Source of the DNA: Oscillospiraceae bacterium
GTDB lineage: Bacteria; Bacillota; Clostridia; Oscillospirales; Oscillospiraceae
NCBI GenBank assembly: GCA_902783035.1
Contig: CACZPK010000023.1
Location: forward strand, 1 to 64,000
Length of the DNA: 64,000 nucleotides
Direction of reading: 5' to 3'
The position numbers and the translations under genes are program-made. The notes beneath the pieces are model-generated. The model saw nothing but the letters and a program-made list of their open reading frames with translations. It was not told the DNA's origin and made no database searches. Below are positions 52,495 through 61,055 of the stretch, piece after piece (positions within the stretch are counted from its first letter, which is position 1; the number at the start of each line of letters is the position of its first letter).

Positions 52495-54180
52495 ATGGCA
52501 AACGGACAGAATATCATGCAAAAGCGGCGTACCGTCCTCGTGGTCGAGGACAACGAAATGAACCGCGAGATTCTCTGCGAGTTGCTGGCGGACGAGTACA
52601 ATGTGCTGGAAGCGGAGAACGGTCTGACGGGTCTGGAGCAAATGGAAAAGCACAGCGGTGAAATCGCGCTGGTCATGTTGGATGTGTATATGCCGGAGTG
52701 CGACGGTTTTGCGTTTCTGGAGCGCAAGTGCCGCGACCCGCGGTTTGACACCATACCGGTTATCATGATGACGGCCAGCAACACCGTGGAGGATGAGATC
52801 CGTTGTCTGGAGCTGGGCGCGAGCGACTTTATCACAAAGCCGTACAACGTCGAGATCATGAAAAATCGCATGAAGAGCCTCATCCGCCTGCGCGAATCCT
52901 CCGCCATGCTGGGTCGTCTGGAATCCGACAGTCTGACCGGGCTGTTCAGCAAGGAATTCTTCTATCATTCGCTCGAAGAGCTGCTCAAGGTCGATGCCGA
53001 TGCGCATTATGACCTTGTGTGCAGCGACATCGAAAACTTCCGCGTCATGAACGACCGTTACGGCACGGCATACTGCGACCGTTTCCTGCGCTCCATCGCG
53101 GACGAGATCTCGGGCAGCCTGCCAAACCTGCTGTTCGGCGGACGCATCGGGCCGGACGTCTATGCCTTTCTGATCGGCCATCAGGAGCAAAACGGCTGGA
53201 CGGAGCACCTGCTGCCCGATGGGTGGCAGGAGAATCACGGCAAAATCACCATCAAGTTCGGCATTTACACCGATGTCGATCATGAGCTGACCGCTGCCGG
53301 TATCTGCGACCGCGCGACGCTGGCGATCGCAAAAATCAAGAAGAAATTCGGCACGGACGTTGCATGGTACGACGACGAGATGCGCAACATGCAGCTGCGC
53401 GAGCACCAGATCGAGCAGACGATGGAGCGCGCGCTTTCCGAGCGGCAGTTTGTTGTCTACTACCAGCCCAAGCACGACCTGCACACCGATACGACCGGTG
53501 GTGCGGAGGCACTGGTGCGATGGATCAGCCCGGAAATGGGCTTCATCAGTCCGGGGCAGTTCATTCCGCTTTTTGAACGCAACGGATTCATCATCAATCT
53601 GGACTTCTACATCTGGGAAGAGGTCTGCAAAGAGCTGCGCCACTGCATGGACGAGGGTCTGCCCGTGATCCCCATCTCCGTCAACGTCTCACGCGTGGAC
53701 TTCGAGGTACCCGATCTTGCCGCGGATATCGCGGTGCTGGCAGACCGGTACGGGATCGACCATGCACTGCTGCACATTGAGCTGACCGAATCCATGTATA
53801 GCGACAACCCCGGGCAGATCGCCCGCACGTTGGCGGCGCTGCACAGCAACGGCTTTTATATCGAACTGGACGACTTTGGCGCGGGCTACTCCAGCCTGAC
53901 GAGCCTCAACACCCTGACGCTGGATATCATGAAGATCGACATGAGCCTCATCCGACAGGCTGCGGCCACCAACGACTACAGCATTCTGCGTTTCGCAACG
54001 CTTTTGGCGGACGGCATGCGCCTCAAGACCGTCGTCGAGGGCGTGGAGACCGCCGAGCAGGTGGCAGCGCTCAAGGTGCTCGGCTGCGACTACATTCAGG
54101 GCTACTACTTCTCCAAGCCGCTCCCGCCGAAGGAGTATGAGGAATATCTGGCGGCGCACTGCGGCAAGGAAAGCGCATGA
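52495..54180 (+). CDS. Response regulator with degenerate GGDEF and EAL phosphodiesterase domains
   Basis: A 561-aa cytosolic protein. The receiver domain has the acidic pair (VVEDN), phospho-acceptor Asp63 (VMLDVYMPE), Thr93 and Lys115. A GGDEF-like domain follows (DSLTGLFSKEFF) whose active site reads RIGPDVYAF and cannot be catalytic. The EAL domain keeps EAL at 338-340, the Asn of SVNVSR, IELTES, ELDDFGAGYS, KID and EGVE, then QGYYFSKPLP. Phosphorylation is expected to switch c-di-GMP hydrolysis. ATG 52495 is chosen by GGAGG nine bases upstream. The next gene encodes an Hpt protein. Confidence 0.92.
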   Translation: MANGQNIMQKRRTVLVVEDNEMNREILCELLADEYNVLEAENGLTGLEQMEKHSGEIALVMLDVYMPECDGFAFLERKCRDPRFDTIPVIMMTASNTVEDEIRCLELGASDFITKPYNVEIMKNRMKSLIRLRESSAMLGRLESDSLTGLFSKEFFYHSLEELLKVDADAHYDLVCSDIENFRVMNDRYGTAYCDRFLRSIADEISGSLPNLLFGGRIGPDVYAFLIGHQEQNGWTEHLLPDGWQENHGKITIKFGIYTDVDHELTAAGICDRATLAIAKIKKKFGTDVAWYDDEMRNMQLREHQIEQTMERALSERQFVVYYQPKHDLHTDTTGGAEALVRWISPEMGFISPGQFIPLFERNGFIINLDFYIWEEVCKELRHCMDEGLPVIPISVNVSRVDFEVPDLAADIAVLADRYGIDHALLHIELTESMYSDNPGQIARTLAALHSNGFYIELDDFGAGYSSLTSLNTLTLDIMKIDMSLIRQAAATNDYSILRFATLLADGMRLKTVVEGVETAEQVAALKVLGCDYIQGYYFSKPLPPKEYEEYLAAHCGKESA

Positions 54181-54195
54181 CGAGGGGGTAATACG

Positions 54196-54567
54196 GTGAC
54201 GGTACAAGAGCTTTACGCCAGCATCGGCGGCAACTACGACAGCGCAAAACGCATCTTGCAAATGGATAAGCTCATCAGCAAGTTCATCCTTAAATTTTTG
54301 AATGATGCCTCCTTTGATAAACTCGCCACAGCTTGGGAGGCCAAGGACGGGGCCGGTATTTTCGACGGCGCGCACGCGCTTAAGGGCGTGTGTGCCAACC
54401 TTGGTCTGGACGCGCTCTCCGCGTCTTCCAGCGAGATTTGCGAGGAATTCCGTCCCGGAACCGCGCGCAAGCTGAGCGACGAGGCGCTTTCTGCGCGTAT
54501 GGACAAACTCAAGGCGGATTATGCCCGCACGATTGAGGGAATCCGCGCTTTTGAGGCGGAACAGTGA
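54196..54567 (+). CDS. Stand-alone Hpt phosphotransfer protein
   Basis: A 123-aa helical protein with the Hpt motif FDGAHALKGVCANLGLDAL (phospho-accepting His at about residue 61). It starts with GTG after GAGGGGG, 15 bases after the REC-EAL gene, so it is co-transcribed and probably hands phosphate to or from that receiver. No kinase is adjacent; the hybrid kinase at 7.5-10.3 kb already has its own Hpt. Confidence 0.85.
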   Translation: MTVQELYASIGGNYDSAKRILQMDKLISKFILKFLNDASFDKLATAWEAKDGAGIFDGAHALKGVCANLGLDALSASSSEICEEFRPGTARKLSDEALSARMDKLKADYARTIEGIRAFEAEQ

Positions 54568-54575
54568 AAGGGTAC

Positions 54576-54604
54576 TTGCAAAATGGCGCATAAGCGCATA
54601 TAAT
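54576..54604 (+). promoter_or_regulatory. Promoter of asnS
   Basis: TTGCAA at 54576-54581, 17-base spacer, TATAAT at 54599-54604, 35 bases before the ATG. The leader is too short for a T-box. Confidence 0.75.
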
Positions 54605-54639
54605 ACCACTTACTTTTGAAACAAAGGTGGAATCGTATC

Positions 54640-56034
54640 ATGGAACGTATGAGGATCGCAGCGCTCTTTGCAGATGCCGCAGATATGGGTGGCAAGGAAG
54701 TCACCGTCATGGGCTGGGTCAAGAGCGTGCGCGATATGAAGGAAATTGCCTTCGTGACGCTCAACGACGGCTCCTGTTTCCGCAGCCTGCAAGTGGTCAT
54801 GGACGTCAAGACGTTGGCAAACTACAAGGAAATTGCGGCGCAGAACGTCGGCGCGGCACTGGTCGTGCGCGGCACGGTGGAGCTGACGCCCGAAGCAAAG
54901 CAGCCGCTGGAGCTGAAGGCTAGCTCGATCGAGATCGAAGGCGCGTCCGATCCGGACTTCCCCGTGCAGAAGAAGGGGCTTTCCCGCGAGTATCTGCGCA
55001 CCATTCAGCATCTTCGTCCGCGCACGAATCTGTTTTCGGCGGTGTTCCGTGTGCGCTCCGTTGCTGCTTACGCCGTGCATGAGTTTTTCCAGAACCGCGG
55101 CTTTGTCTATGTCAACACCCCCATCATCACCGGTTCTGACGCCGAGGGTGCCGGCGAGATGTTTCAGGTCACAACGCTCGATCTGGACAACCTGCCCCGC
55201 ACCGCCGACGGAAAGGTCGACTATTCGAAGGACTTCTTCGGCAAGAAGACGAGCCTGACCGTTTCCGGCCAACTCAACGCCGAGAACTTTGCCACGGCGT
55301 TCGGAGATGTCTACACCTTCGGTCCCACGTTCCGCGCAGAGAACTCCAACACCGCGCGCCATGCGGCCGAATTCTGGATGATCGAGCCGGAGATGGCGTT
55401 TTGTGATCTGGAAGGCGATCTGGAAGTGATGGAGGCGATGGTCAAGCACATCATCCGCCGCGTCATGGAGCGTTGCCCGGACGACCTCGCGTTTTTCAAC
55501 AGCTTTGTGGACAAGGGACTCATTGAGCGCCTTGAGCATGTTGCGTCCAGCGATTTCGGCCGCATCACCTACACCGAGGCGGTTGAGATCCTCAAGAAGC
55601 ACAACGATCGCTTCGACTATAAGGTGGACTGGGGCACCGACTTGCAGACCGAGCATGAGCGCTTCCTGACCGAAGAGATTTTCAAGCGCCCCGTTTTCGT
55701 CACCGACTATCCGCGTGAGATCAAGGCGTTTTATATGCGCCTTAACGAGGACGGCAAGACGGTCGCCGCGGCGGATTGCCTGGTGCCGGGCATCGGCGAG
55801 ATCATCGGCGGCTCCCAGCGCGAGGAGCGCCTTGAAATCCTTGAGGCGCGCATCAAGGAGCTTGGCATGAACCCCGAGGATTACTGGTGGTACTGCGACC
55901 TGCGCCGCTGGGGTTCCTGCCGCCACGCAGGTTTCGGCCTCGGTTTTGAGCGCATGGTGATGTACCTCACGGGTGTGAGCAACATCCGCGACGTGGAGCT
56001 GCACCCCCGCACCGTCGGCAACGCAGACTTCTGA
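54640..56034 (+). CDS. asnS: Asparaginyl-tRNA synthetase
   Basis: A 464-aa class IIb synthetase. The N-terminal OB fold ([24 protein letters not shown]) binds the anticodon. Motif 2 is around [24 protein letters not shown] and motif 3 is [13 protein letters not shown]. The C-terminus reads [15 protein letters not shown] where most relatives have IRDV-PFPRT, a small variation. AGGTGG lies nine bases before the ATG. It has its own promoter and terminator. Confidence 0.95.
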   Translation: MERMRIAALFADAADMGGKEVTVMGWVKSVRDMKEIAFVTLNDGSCFRSLQVVMDVKTLANYKEIAAQNVGAALVVRGTVELTPEAKQPLELKASSIEIEGASDPDFPVQKKGLSREYLRTIQHLRPRTNLFSAVFRVRSVAAYAVHEFFQNRGFVYVNTPIITGSDAEGAGEMFQVTTLDLDNLPRTADGKVDYSKDFFGKKTSLTVSGQLNAENFATAFGDVYTFGPTFRAENSNTARHAAEFWMIEPEMAFCDLEGDLEVMEAMVKHIIRRVMERCPDDLAFFNSFVDKGLIERLEHVASSDFGRITYTEAVEILKKHNDRFDYKVDWGTDLQTEHERFLTEEIFKRPVFVTDYPREIKAFYMRLNEDGKTVAAADCLVPGIGEIIGGSQREERLEILEARIKELGMNPEDYWWYCDLRRWGSCRHAGFGLGFERMVMYLTGVSNIRDVELHPRTVGNADF

Positions 56035-56037
56035 ATC

Positions 56038-56071
56038 AAAAAAGCAACGCCACGCAGGGCGTTGCTTTTTT
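56038..56071. terminator. Terminator of asnS
   Basis: A perfect 14-bp stem AAAAAAGCAACGCC / GGCGTTGCTTTTTT with a 6-base loop. It starts four bases after the stop and can also serve the converging feo operon. Confidence 0.92.
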
Positions 56072-56102
56072 CTTTCTTCGGGCATTTCATACTACTCTGC
56101 AA

Positions 56103-56258
56103 TTAAAACCGGAAGTTTTCATTGCAGCCGCCGCATGCTTTCTCACAGGACGCGCAGTCCGAACAGCAACCGTGGCGCCCGCGGCGAATGCAGCGCCGTA
56201 TGGCACAAAACACCGCAACCGCCAGCAGCACCGCGAGTATCACATCCAAAGCATTCAT
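56103..56258 (-). CDS. FeoB-associated Cys-rich membrane protein
   Basis: A 51-aa protein with one N-terminal membrane helix (DVILAVLLAVAVFCAI), an Arg-rich cytosolic turn, and a Cys cluster CCSDCASCEKACGGC. This is the usual small partner encoded directly after feoB in Firmicutes, thought to handle incoming Fe(II). Its ATG begins immediately after the feoB TGA. Confidence 0.88.
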   Translation of the reverse strand: MNALDVILAVLLAVAVFCAIRRCIRRGRHGCCSDCASCEKACGGCNENFRF

Positions 56259-58604
56259 TCAGCCCACCCCCAACAGAATGAGAACGGCACGCACAAGCAG
56301 CGCTGCGATCCACGCAAGCGCGCATTGCCATACCACGACCCCCGCCGCCCATACGGTGCCCAGTTCGCGGCGGATTGCCGCGATCGCCGCCACGCAGGGC
56401 GTGTAAAGCAGTGAAAACACCAGAAGCGCCGCAGCGGAAAGCGTGTCCAGCGCACCGGAAACGTTGCCGCCGAAGAGCACCTTCAGGGTGGACACGACGC
56501 TCTCCTTCGCCAGAAAGCCCGTGATGAGCGAGGTGCACATGCGCCAATCGCCCAGGCCCAGCGGACGCAGCAGCGGCACGATACCCCCCGCAAGCTGTGC
56601 AAGTATGCTGTCCTGCGGATTTGTCACCATGTCAAAATGCGCGTCAAAGCTCTTGAGAAACCAGACCACGACCGTCGCGACCAAAATCACGGAGAAGGCA
56701 CGCTCCAGGAAATCCTTCGCCTTTTCCCACAGCAGCTGTGCGACATTTTTCATGCCGGGCAGGCGGTAGTTCGGCAGTTCCATGACGAAAGGCGCCGGCT
56801 CGCCGCGGAAAAAGGTGTCCTTATACAGGTACGCAGCAAGGATGCCGAACAGAACGCCCAACAGATACAGGCCTGTCATGATCCAGCCCCCTTTGCCCGG
56901 GAAGAACGCGCTGACAAAAAAGCCATAGACGGGCAACTTCGCCGTGCAGCTCATAAATGGTGTAAGCAGGATCGTCATGCGGCGATCGCGCTCGCTGGGA
57001 AGCGTGCGCGTCGACATGACAGCGGGCACCGTACAGCCGAAGCCAATGAGCAGCGGCACGATGCTCCGCCCGGAAAGGCCGATGCGCCGCAGCAGTTTGT
57101 CCATAAAAAATGCAACGCGGGCAATGTAACCGCTGTCCTCAAGGATCGAAAGGAAGAAGAACAGCGTCACAATGACGGGCAAAAAGCTCAGCACACTGCC
57201 GACACCCGTGAGCACTCCCTCCACAAGCAGGTTGTGGAGCGTAGCGTTGACTTGCGCGGCGTCCAGCGCGCGATCCGTCCAGGCACTCAGTGCGCCCACA
57301 CCGCTTTCCAGCAGGCCTTGCAGCCATGCGCCGATGACATTGAACGTCAGATGGAACACCACCGCCATGATGGCAATGAACATGGGGATCGCGGTATACT
57401 TGCCCGTCAGCACGCGGTCGATCCGTTCGCTTCTGGCGCGCTCGCGGCTCTCACGGGGCTTCTTGACCGTGCCCGCGCAGACACGGCGGATAAACGCAAA
57501 GCGCATATCCGCTATGGCAGCGCTGCGATCCAGCGCCCGTTCCGCCTCCATCTGCAGCACGATGTGCTCGATCATCTCCCGCTCGTTGCGATCCAGCTCC
57601 AGCTGGGAGAGAATGAGCGAATCGCCCTCGACGATCTTACTCGCCGCAAAGCGCAGCGGCAGCCCCGCCGCAAGAGCGTGATCCTCGATCAGATGGCTGA
57701 TGGCGTGCAGGCAGCGGTGCACTGCGCCGCCGCAGTCGTTCTCGTCGCAGAAATCCTGACGCAGCGGACGTTCCTGATAGTGCGCAACGTGGATGGCGTG
57801 ATCGATCAGCTCGTCGACGCCGGCGTTTTTTGCCGCTGAGATCGGCACCACCGGCACACCAAGCGCCGCTTCCATGGCGTTGACATCAATAGAGCCGCCG
57901 TTTTCCGTGACTTCGTCCATCATATTCAGCGCCACCACCATCGGCAGGTGCATCTCCAGAAGCTGCATCGTCAAATAGAGATTGCGCTCGATGTTCGTCG
58001 CATCCACGATGTTGATGATGGCGCGCGGCTTTTCATTCAGCACAAAGTTGCGCGAGACGATCTCTTCGCTGCTGTAGGGTGACATGGAGTAGATACCCGG
58101 CAGATCCGTCACCAGCGTGTTCGGATGCCCCTGAATGGGTCCGTCCTTGCGATCCACGGTCACGCCGGGGAAATTCCCGACATGTTGATTCGAGCCGGTC
58201 AATCGGTTGAACAACGTCGTTTTCCCGCTGTTTTGGTTCCCCACCAGCGCGAAGGTCAACGTCGTGTCGTCCGGCAGGGGATCGCCGCTGCCCTTGGGAT
58301 GGAACTTACCGCCCTCGCCCAGACCCGGATGGACGGTGAGGGGCGCAAATGCCGCGCTTTCCTCCACGTGCGGCGCCTGCTCGGCAGGGATCACCTCAAT
58401 ATGCGCCGCATCCGCGAGGCGCAGCGTCAGCTCATAGCCGTGCAGGCGGAACTCCGCAGGGTCGCCCATAGGCGCAAACTTGACGAGCGTGATCTCCGCG
58501 CCGGGAATCACCCCCATATCCAGAAAATGCTGGCGCAGTGCGCCCTCGCCGCCAACCGCGCCTACGACGCAAGTGTGGCCGATTTGCAGTTGATCAAGTG
58601 TCAT
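56259..58604 (-). CDS. feoB: FeoA-FeoB fused ferrous iron transporter
   Basis: A 781-aa Fe(II) importer. Residues 1-75 are a FeoA SH3-like domain (ALRQHFLDMGVIPGAEITLVKFAPMGDP) fused to FeoB. The G-protein domain begins near residue 118 with GNQNSGKTT (G1), then TDLPG (G3) and LNMMDE (G4). The membrane domain has two Gate-like halves, with the conserved SCTAKLPVY and TGFLAKE segments, and ends with the usual hydrophobic C-terminus. GGGGGATGAAACG precedes the ATG. The promoter lies about 250 bases upstream, beyond a tandem-repeat element. Confidence 0.94.
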   Translation of the reverse strand: MTLDQLQIGHTCVVGAVGGEGALRQHFLDMGVIPGAEITLVKFAPMGDPAEFRLHGYELTLRLADAAHIEVIPAEQAPHVEESAAFAPLTVHPGLGEGGKFHPKGSGDPLPDDTTLTFALVGNQNSGKTTLFNRLTGSNQHVGNFPGVTVDRKDGPIQGHPNTLVTDLPGIYSMSPYSSEEIVSRNFVLNEKPRAIINIVDATNIERNLYLTMQLLEMHLPMVVALNMMDEVTENGGSIDVNAMEAALGVPVVPISAAKNAGVDELIDHAIHVAHYQERPLRQDFCDENDCGGAVHRCLHAISHLIEDHALAAGLPLRFAASKIVEGDSLILSQLELDRNEREMIEHIVLQMEAERALDRSAAIADMRFAFIRRVCAGTVKKPRESRERARSERIDRVLTGKYTAIPMFIAIMAVVFHLTFNVIGAWLQGLLESGVGALSAWTDRALDAAQVNATLHNLLVEGVLTGVGSVLSFLPVIVTLFFFLSILEDSGYIARVAFFMDKLLRRIGLSGRSIVPLLIGFGCTVPAVMSTRTLPSERDRRMTILLTPFMSCTAKLPVYGFFVSAFFPGKGGWIMTGLYLLGVLFGILAAYLYKDTFFRGEPAPFVMELPNYRLPGMKNVAQLLWEKAKDFLERAFSVILVATVVVWFLKSFDAHFDMVTNPQDSILAQLAGGIVPLLRPLGLGDWRMCTSLITGFLAKESVVSTLKVLFGGNVSGALDTLSAAALLVFSLLYTPCVAAIAAIRRELGTVWAAGVVVWQCALAWIAALLVRAVLILLGVG

Positions 58605-58623
58605 CGTTTCATCCCCCGCTCCG

Positions 58624-58868
58624 CCTGTGCTATAATCGCTCGCGGCTATTTAGCACAGGCGCACAGCACCATTTTGTTAAAAGTACGGTTTAATCAGTAT
58701 AGCAGCTGCTTGCAGCTATTTAGCACAGGCGCACAGCGCCTTTTTGCTAAAAGTACAGTTTAATCAGTATAGCAGCTGCTTGCAGCTATTTAGCACAGGC
58801 GCACAGCGCCGTTGTGCTAAATGCAGTTTAATCCATATAATAGCTGCTTGCAGCTATTATAGCACAGG
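58624..58868. mobile_element. 245-bp repeat element with 13-bp inverted ends, MITE-like, in front of feoAB
   Basis: The segment begins with CCTGTGCTATAAT (58624-58636) and ends with its exact reverse complement ATTATAGCACAGG (58856-58868). Between them are three tandem units. It contains no open frame. No target-site duplication is evident at the edges. It resembles a miniature inverted-repeat element or an expanded palindromic repeat; mobility is inference. Confidence 0.45.
58645..58852. repeat. Three tandem 70/70/68-bp repeats upstream of feoAB
   Basis: Units at 58645-58714, 58715-58784 and 58785-58852 each begin GCTATTTAGCACAGGCGCACAG and end CAG/TAG-CTGCTTGCA; a fourth partial copy follows. 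Units one and two are nearly identical. Each unit contains small hairpins (GGCGC-TGT-GCGCC and, across unit joints, TAGCTGC-AA-GCAGCTA). They lie in the untranslated leader of feoAB on the minus strand. Confidence 0.9.
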
Positions 58869-58884
58869 TAGAAAGTCGATGCAA
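58856..58884 (-). promoter_or_regulatory. Promoter of the feoAB operon, its -10 inside the inverted-repeat end
   Basis: On the minus strand TTGCAT (58884-58879), 17-base spacer ending TGC, TATAAT (58861-58856): an extended -10. The TATAAT is part of the terminal repeat, and diverged copies of the same -10 region (TGCTAAAT, TGCTATACT) recur in the tandem units. Confidence 0.65.
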
Positions 58885-58918
58885 AAGCCCTTTTGCCATT
58901 TGTGTGGCAAAAGGGCTT
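58885..58918 (-). terminator. Hairpin after the membrane-protein pseudogene
   Basis: A perfect 14-bp stem AAGCCCTTTTGCCA / TGGCAAAAGGGCTT with a 6-base loop. It separates the upstream minus-strand genes from the feo promoter, whose -35 abuts it. Confidence 0.65.
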
Positions 58919-59025
58919 CTGCGGCAGATGTTTCGTGAACTTGCACAAAGGGCTTTATGCATACGGTCAAAGCGACCCGAAAAATCATTTCGGTCACGCC
59001 TCCCGCATCCCGGGCACCGCGCCGG

Positions 59026-59570
59026 TCAGTTATCTCCCCGGCCTTTTACCTGCCTGTAACAGCGGACGGCAACGACCACATCTGCGCAGAACACAAAGGA
59101 CAGAATACAATAGCAGATCATCCGGTCTTTGTTGATCAGCTCGTTTTTGTAAAGCGACGTATACACCGGTATGGAGAACAGTCCCGTAATCAGGATGGAC
59201 GCGGAACCCAAAATGACAAAATAGATTGAAAAGCCCATCGTAAAGATAAAGAAGCCACAAAGGCAAAAACAAATCCGGGTATCTGTGCAAGCCTCATGAT
59301 CATCTGCGTTTTCATCAATGCAACGCTTTTCGGGCGGGAAATGGGCGGTCTCTTTACGGAAAAAGCGGCAAAAAAGGTTCCCGCCGTCAGCAGCGTCAAA
59401 GTCAAAACGAAAAAGCAGGAAACGGCAGCAACCAGATAATTTGCATTGAACCACGCATCAACCTCTGACGGGAGAGAGACGCCCGTCTGGCTGATGAGCA
59501 TGGGGAACATGGCCGTCAAAAGTTCAAAATACAGGTACAGTGCGGGAACAATGACCCAGCATTTTTTCAT
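59026..59570 (-). pseudogene. Small membrane protein with a single-base frameshift
   Basis: The reading frame from ATG 59570 (after GGAGGTGGG) gives three hydrophobic helices (WVIVPALYLYFELLTAMF, LVAAVSCFFVLTLTLLTAG, RLAQIPGFVFAFV). It then shifts at about 59254-59256 into a frame with two more helices (FFIFTMGFSIYFVILGSASILI and CYCILSFVFCADVVVAV), ending at 59026. Restoring one G in the GTGGCTTC stretch unites both into about 180 residues. Not recognised as a named family. It lies about 150 bases downstream of the HTH-superoxide-reductase-like gene on the same strand. Confidence 0.7.
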
Positions 59571-59723
59571 CGAACCCACCTCCAGAGGGTATTCTATACG
59601 AAAGAAAATCCGAAGGTCAAGTCATAATTCCCGGTTATTCGTGGTTTTGCCGTGAACCGCAAAATCGAAAAGCCCGTTTCTTTGGTGACAGCACCGAAAG
59701 GCTTTGCCCTCCGGCATCGGGGA

Positions 59724-60308
59724 TTACCGCGTGATCCGGAACAGTCCGTGGTGATTGCAGCAAGCATACAGGTAGCGCACACGGCTCCTCTGGAACCGGG
59801 CTTCGGCGGCGCCCTCCGGATAGAGCTTGACCAGTTGCATACCCTGATCCGAAACGGCGGCCAAAAACGAAATGTAATGATCCTTTGTCATGGGATGATC
59901 GACCCGGACATAGTATTCATCTTCCACCATATCGCAGTGTATTTCATGTGCCTCGTCCGCAGTCTCCGGTTCCAGCGGCGGCAGCGTCAAACCACAACAG
60001 CTGATGATCGCGTCTCCTGTTGTCCGGATCACATTGCCGCAAACCGGGCAGACATAGAATTTGCTCCGGAGCATATTCGAGGCCCGGTTCCGGTTTCGGA
60101 TATCCTCTCCGGAAAGCAGCTCGATCACCGAAATGTTCAGCGCCCGGGCCAACGGCTCCAGCAGACTGATATCCGGGAACCCCTGTGCCGTTTCCCATTT
60201 GCTCACAGCCTTGCCGCTGACATGGATACGCTCCGCCAGCTCCTCCTGTGTCATCTTTTTGTCTTCGCGGAGCCGTCGGATCACGGCTCCAGTCACATAT
60301 TTATCCAT
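59724..60308 (-). CDS. XRE-type HTH regulator fused to a superoxide-reductase-like (desulfoferrodoxin) domain
   Basis: A 194-aa protein. Residues 5-62 are a Cro/C1 helix-turn-helix (AVIRRLREDKKMTQEELAERIHVSGKAVSKWETAQG). After a linker, CPVCGNVI...CCG forms a possible zinc/iron knuckle. The C-terminal part carries the iron-site pattern of superoxide reductases: an early His in DEAHEIHCD, DHPMTKDHYISF (two His) and CCNHHGLF (Cys and His). All ligands appear present, so the domain may bind iron and sense or reduce superoxide. ATG 60306-60308 follows GGAAGGAGG. Confidence 0.82.
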   Translation of the reverse strand: MDKYVTGAVIRRLREDKKMTQEELAERIHVSGKAVSKWETAQGFPDISLLEPLARALNISVIELLSGEDIRNRNRASNMLRSKFYVCPVCGNVIRTTGDAIISCCGLTLPPLEPETADEAHEIHCDMVEDEYYVRVDHPMTKDHYISFLAAVSDQGMQLVKLYPEGAAEARFQRSRVRYLYACCNHHGLFRITR

Positions 60309-60469
60309 GGCTTTCGCCTCCTTCCGAAGTGAGTCTATCACACCAGAGGTGCGGATGCTACCTACGCAGCGTGGAGTCCGGAGCGCTTCGACGGCTCCAA
60401 GGCGCAGATACATCCCCGCACTGCGCCGGGCACCCGCCCGAACAACCCCGCATGGCCGCCTGACAGCAC

Positions 60470-60530
60470 TTGACAAGCGCGGTCGCGTTTCATATAATAT
60501 TTAGTCAGTCAAAATAGCGTATTATACGCT
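60470..60530 (+). promoter_or_regulatory. Perfect consensus promoter of greA-lysS with a downstream palindrome
   Basis: TTGACA (60470-60475), 17-base spacer, TATAAT (60493-60498) match the sigma-A consensus exactly. The inverted repeat AGCGTA-TTA-TACGCT (60516-60530) lies in the leader and could be an operator or small hairpin. Confidence 0.85.
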
Positions 60531-60550
60531 TGAAGAAAGGATTATCCGCC

Positions 60551-61042
60551 ATGGCCATGAAAAAAGAGTACAAGATGAGCGAAGAGCGCCATCAGGAACT
60601 CAAGGACGAACTCAACTACCTCAAAACCGTACGCGAAAAGGAAGTCGCAGAGCTGATCAAAGAAGCCCGCGGTTTCGGCGACCTGAGCGAAAACAGCGAG
60701 TACGATGAGGCGAAAAACGAGCAGGGCAAGCTCTACTCCCGCATTGCCGAAATCGAGGACATCCTCCTCCACGCCGTCGTCATTTCCGAGAGCGAAGATC
60801 ACGGCAATTCCGTCACCATCGGTTGCCGCGTCGTCGTTGCCGAACTCAAGGACGGCAAGGTCGGCAAGACTCTGCCGGAGTACAAAGTCGTCGGTTCGCA
60901 GGAAGCCGACCCCATGAACCGCGCCATCAGCGAGGATTCCCCCTTCGGTCACGCCCTCATGGGTGCAAAAGAAGGTGACGATATCGCTGTCGAAGCACCC
61001 GTGGGTGAGGTCCACTACCGCGTGGTCAAGATCGAGAGATAA
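60551..61042 (+). CDS. greA: Transcription elongation factor GreA
   Basis: A 163-aa factor that rescues backtracked RNA polymerase. The N-terminal coiled coil carries the tip acidic residues in GDLSENSEYDEAKNEQ, the family signature. The C-terminal FKBP-like domain has the conserved SPFGHALMGAKEGD motif. ATG after AAAGGATTATCCGCC. It is followed by lysS 13 bases later. Confidence 0.95.
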   Translation: MAMKKEYKMSEERHQELKDELNYLKTVREKEVAELIKEARGFGDLSENSEYDEAKNEQGKLYSRIAEIEDILLHAVVISESEDHGNSVTIGCRVVVAELKDGKVGKTLPEYKVVGSQEADPMNRAISEDSPFGHALMGAKEGDDIAVEAPVGEVHYRVVKIER

Positions 61043-61055
61043 AGAGGGGATACCG

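Noticed and set aside
58645..58852. Possible CRISPR array upstream of feoB
   Set aside because: The tandem units are identical along their whole length, with no variable spacers, and no cas genes are present.
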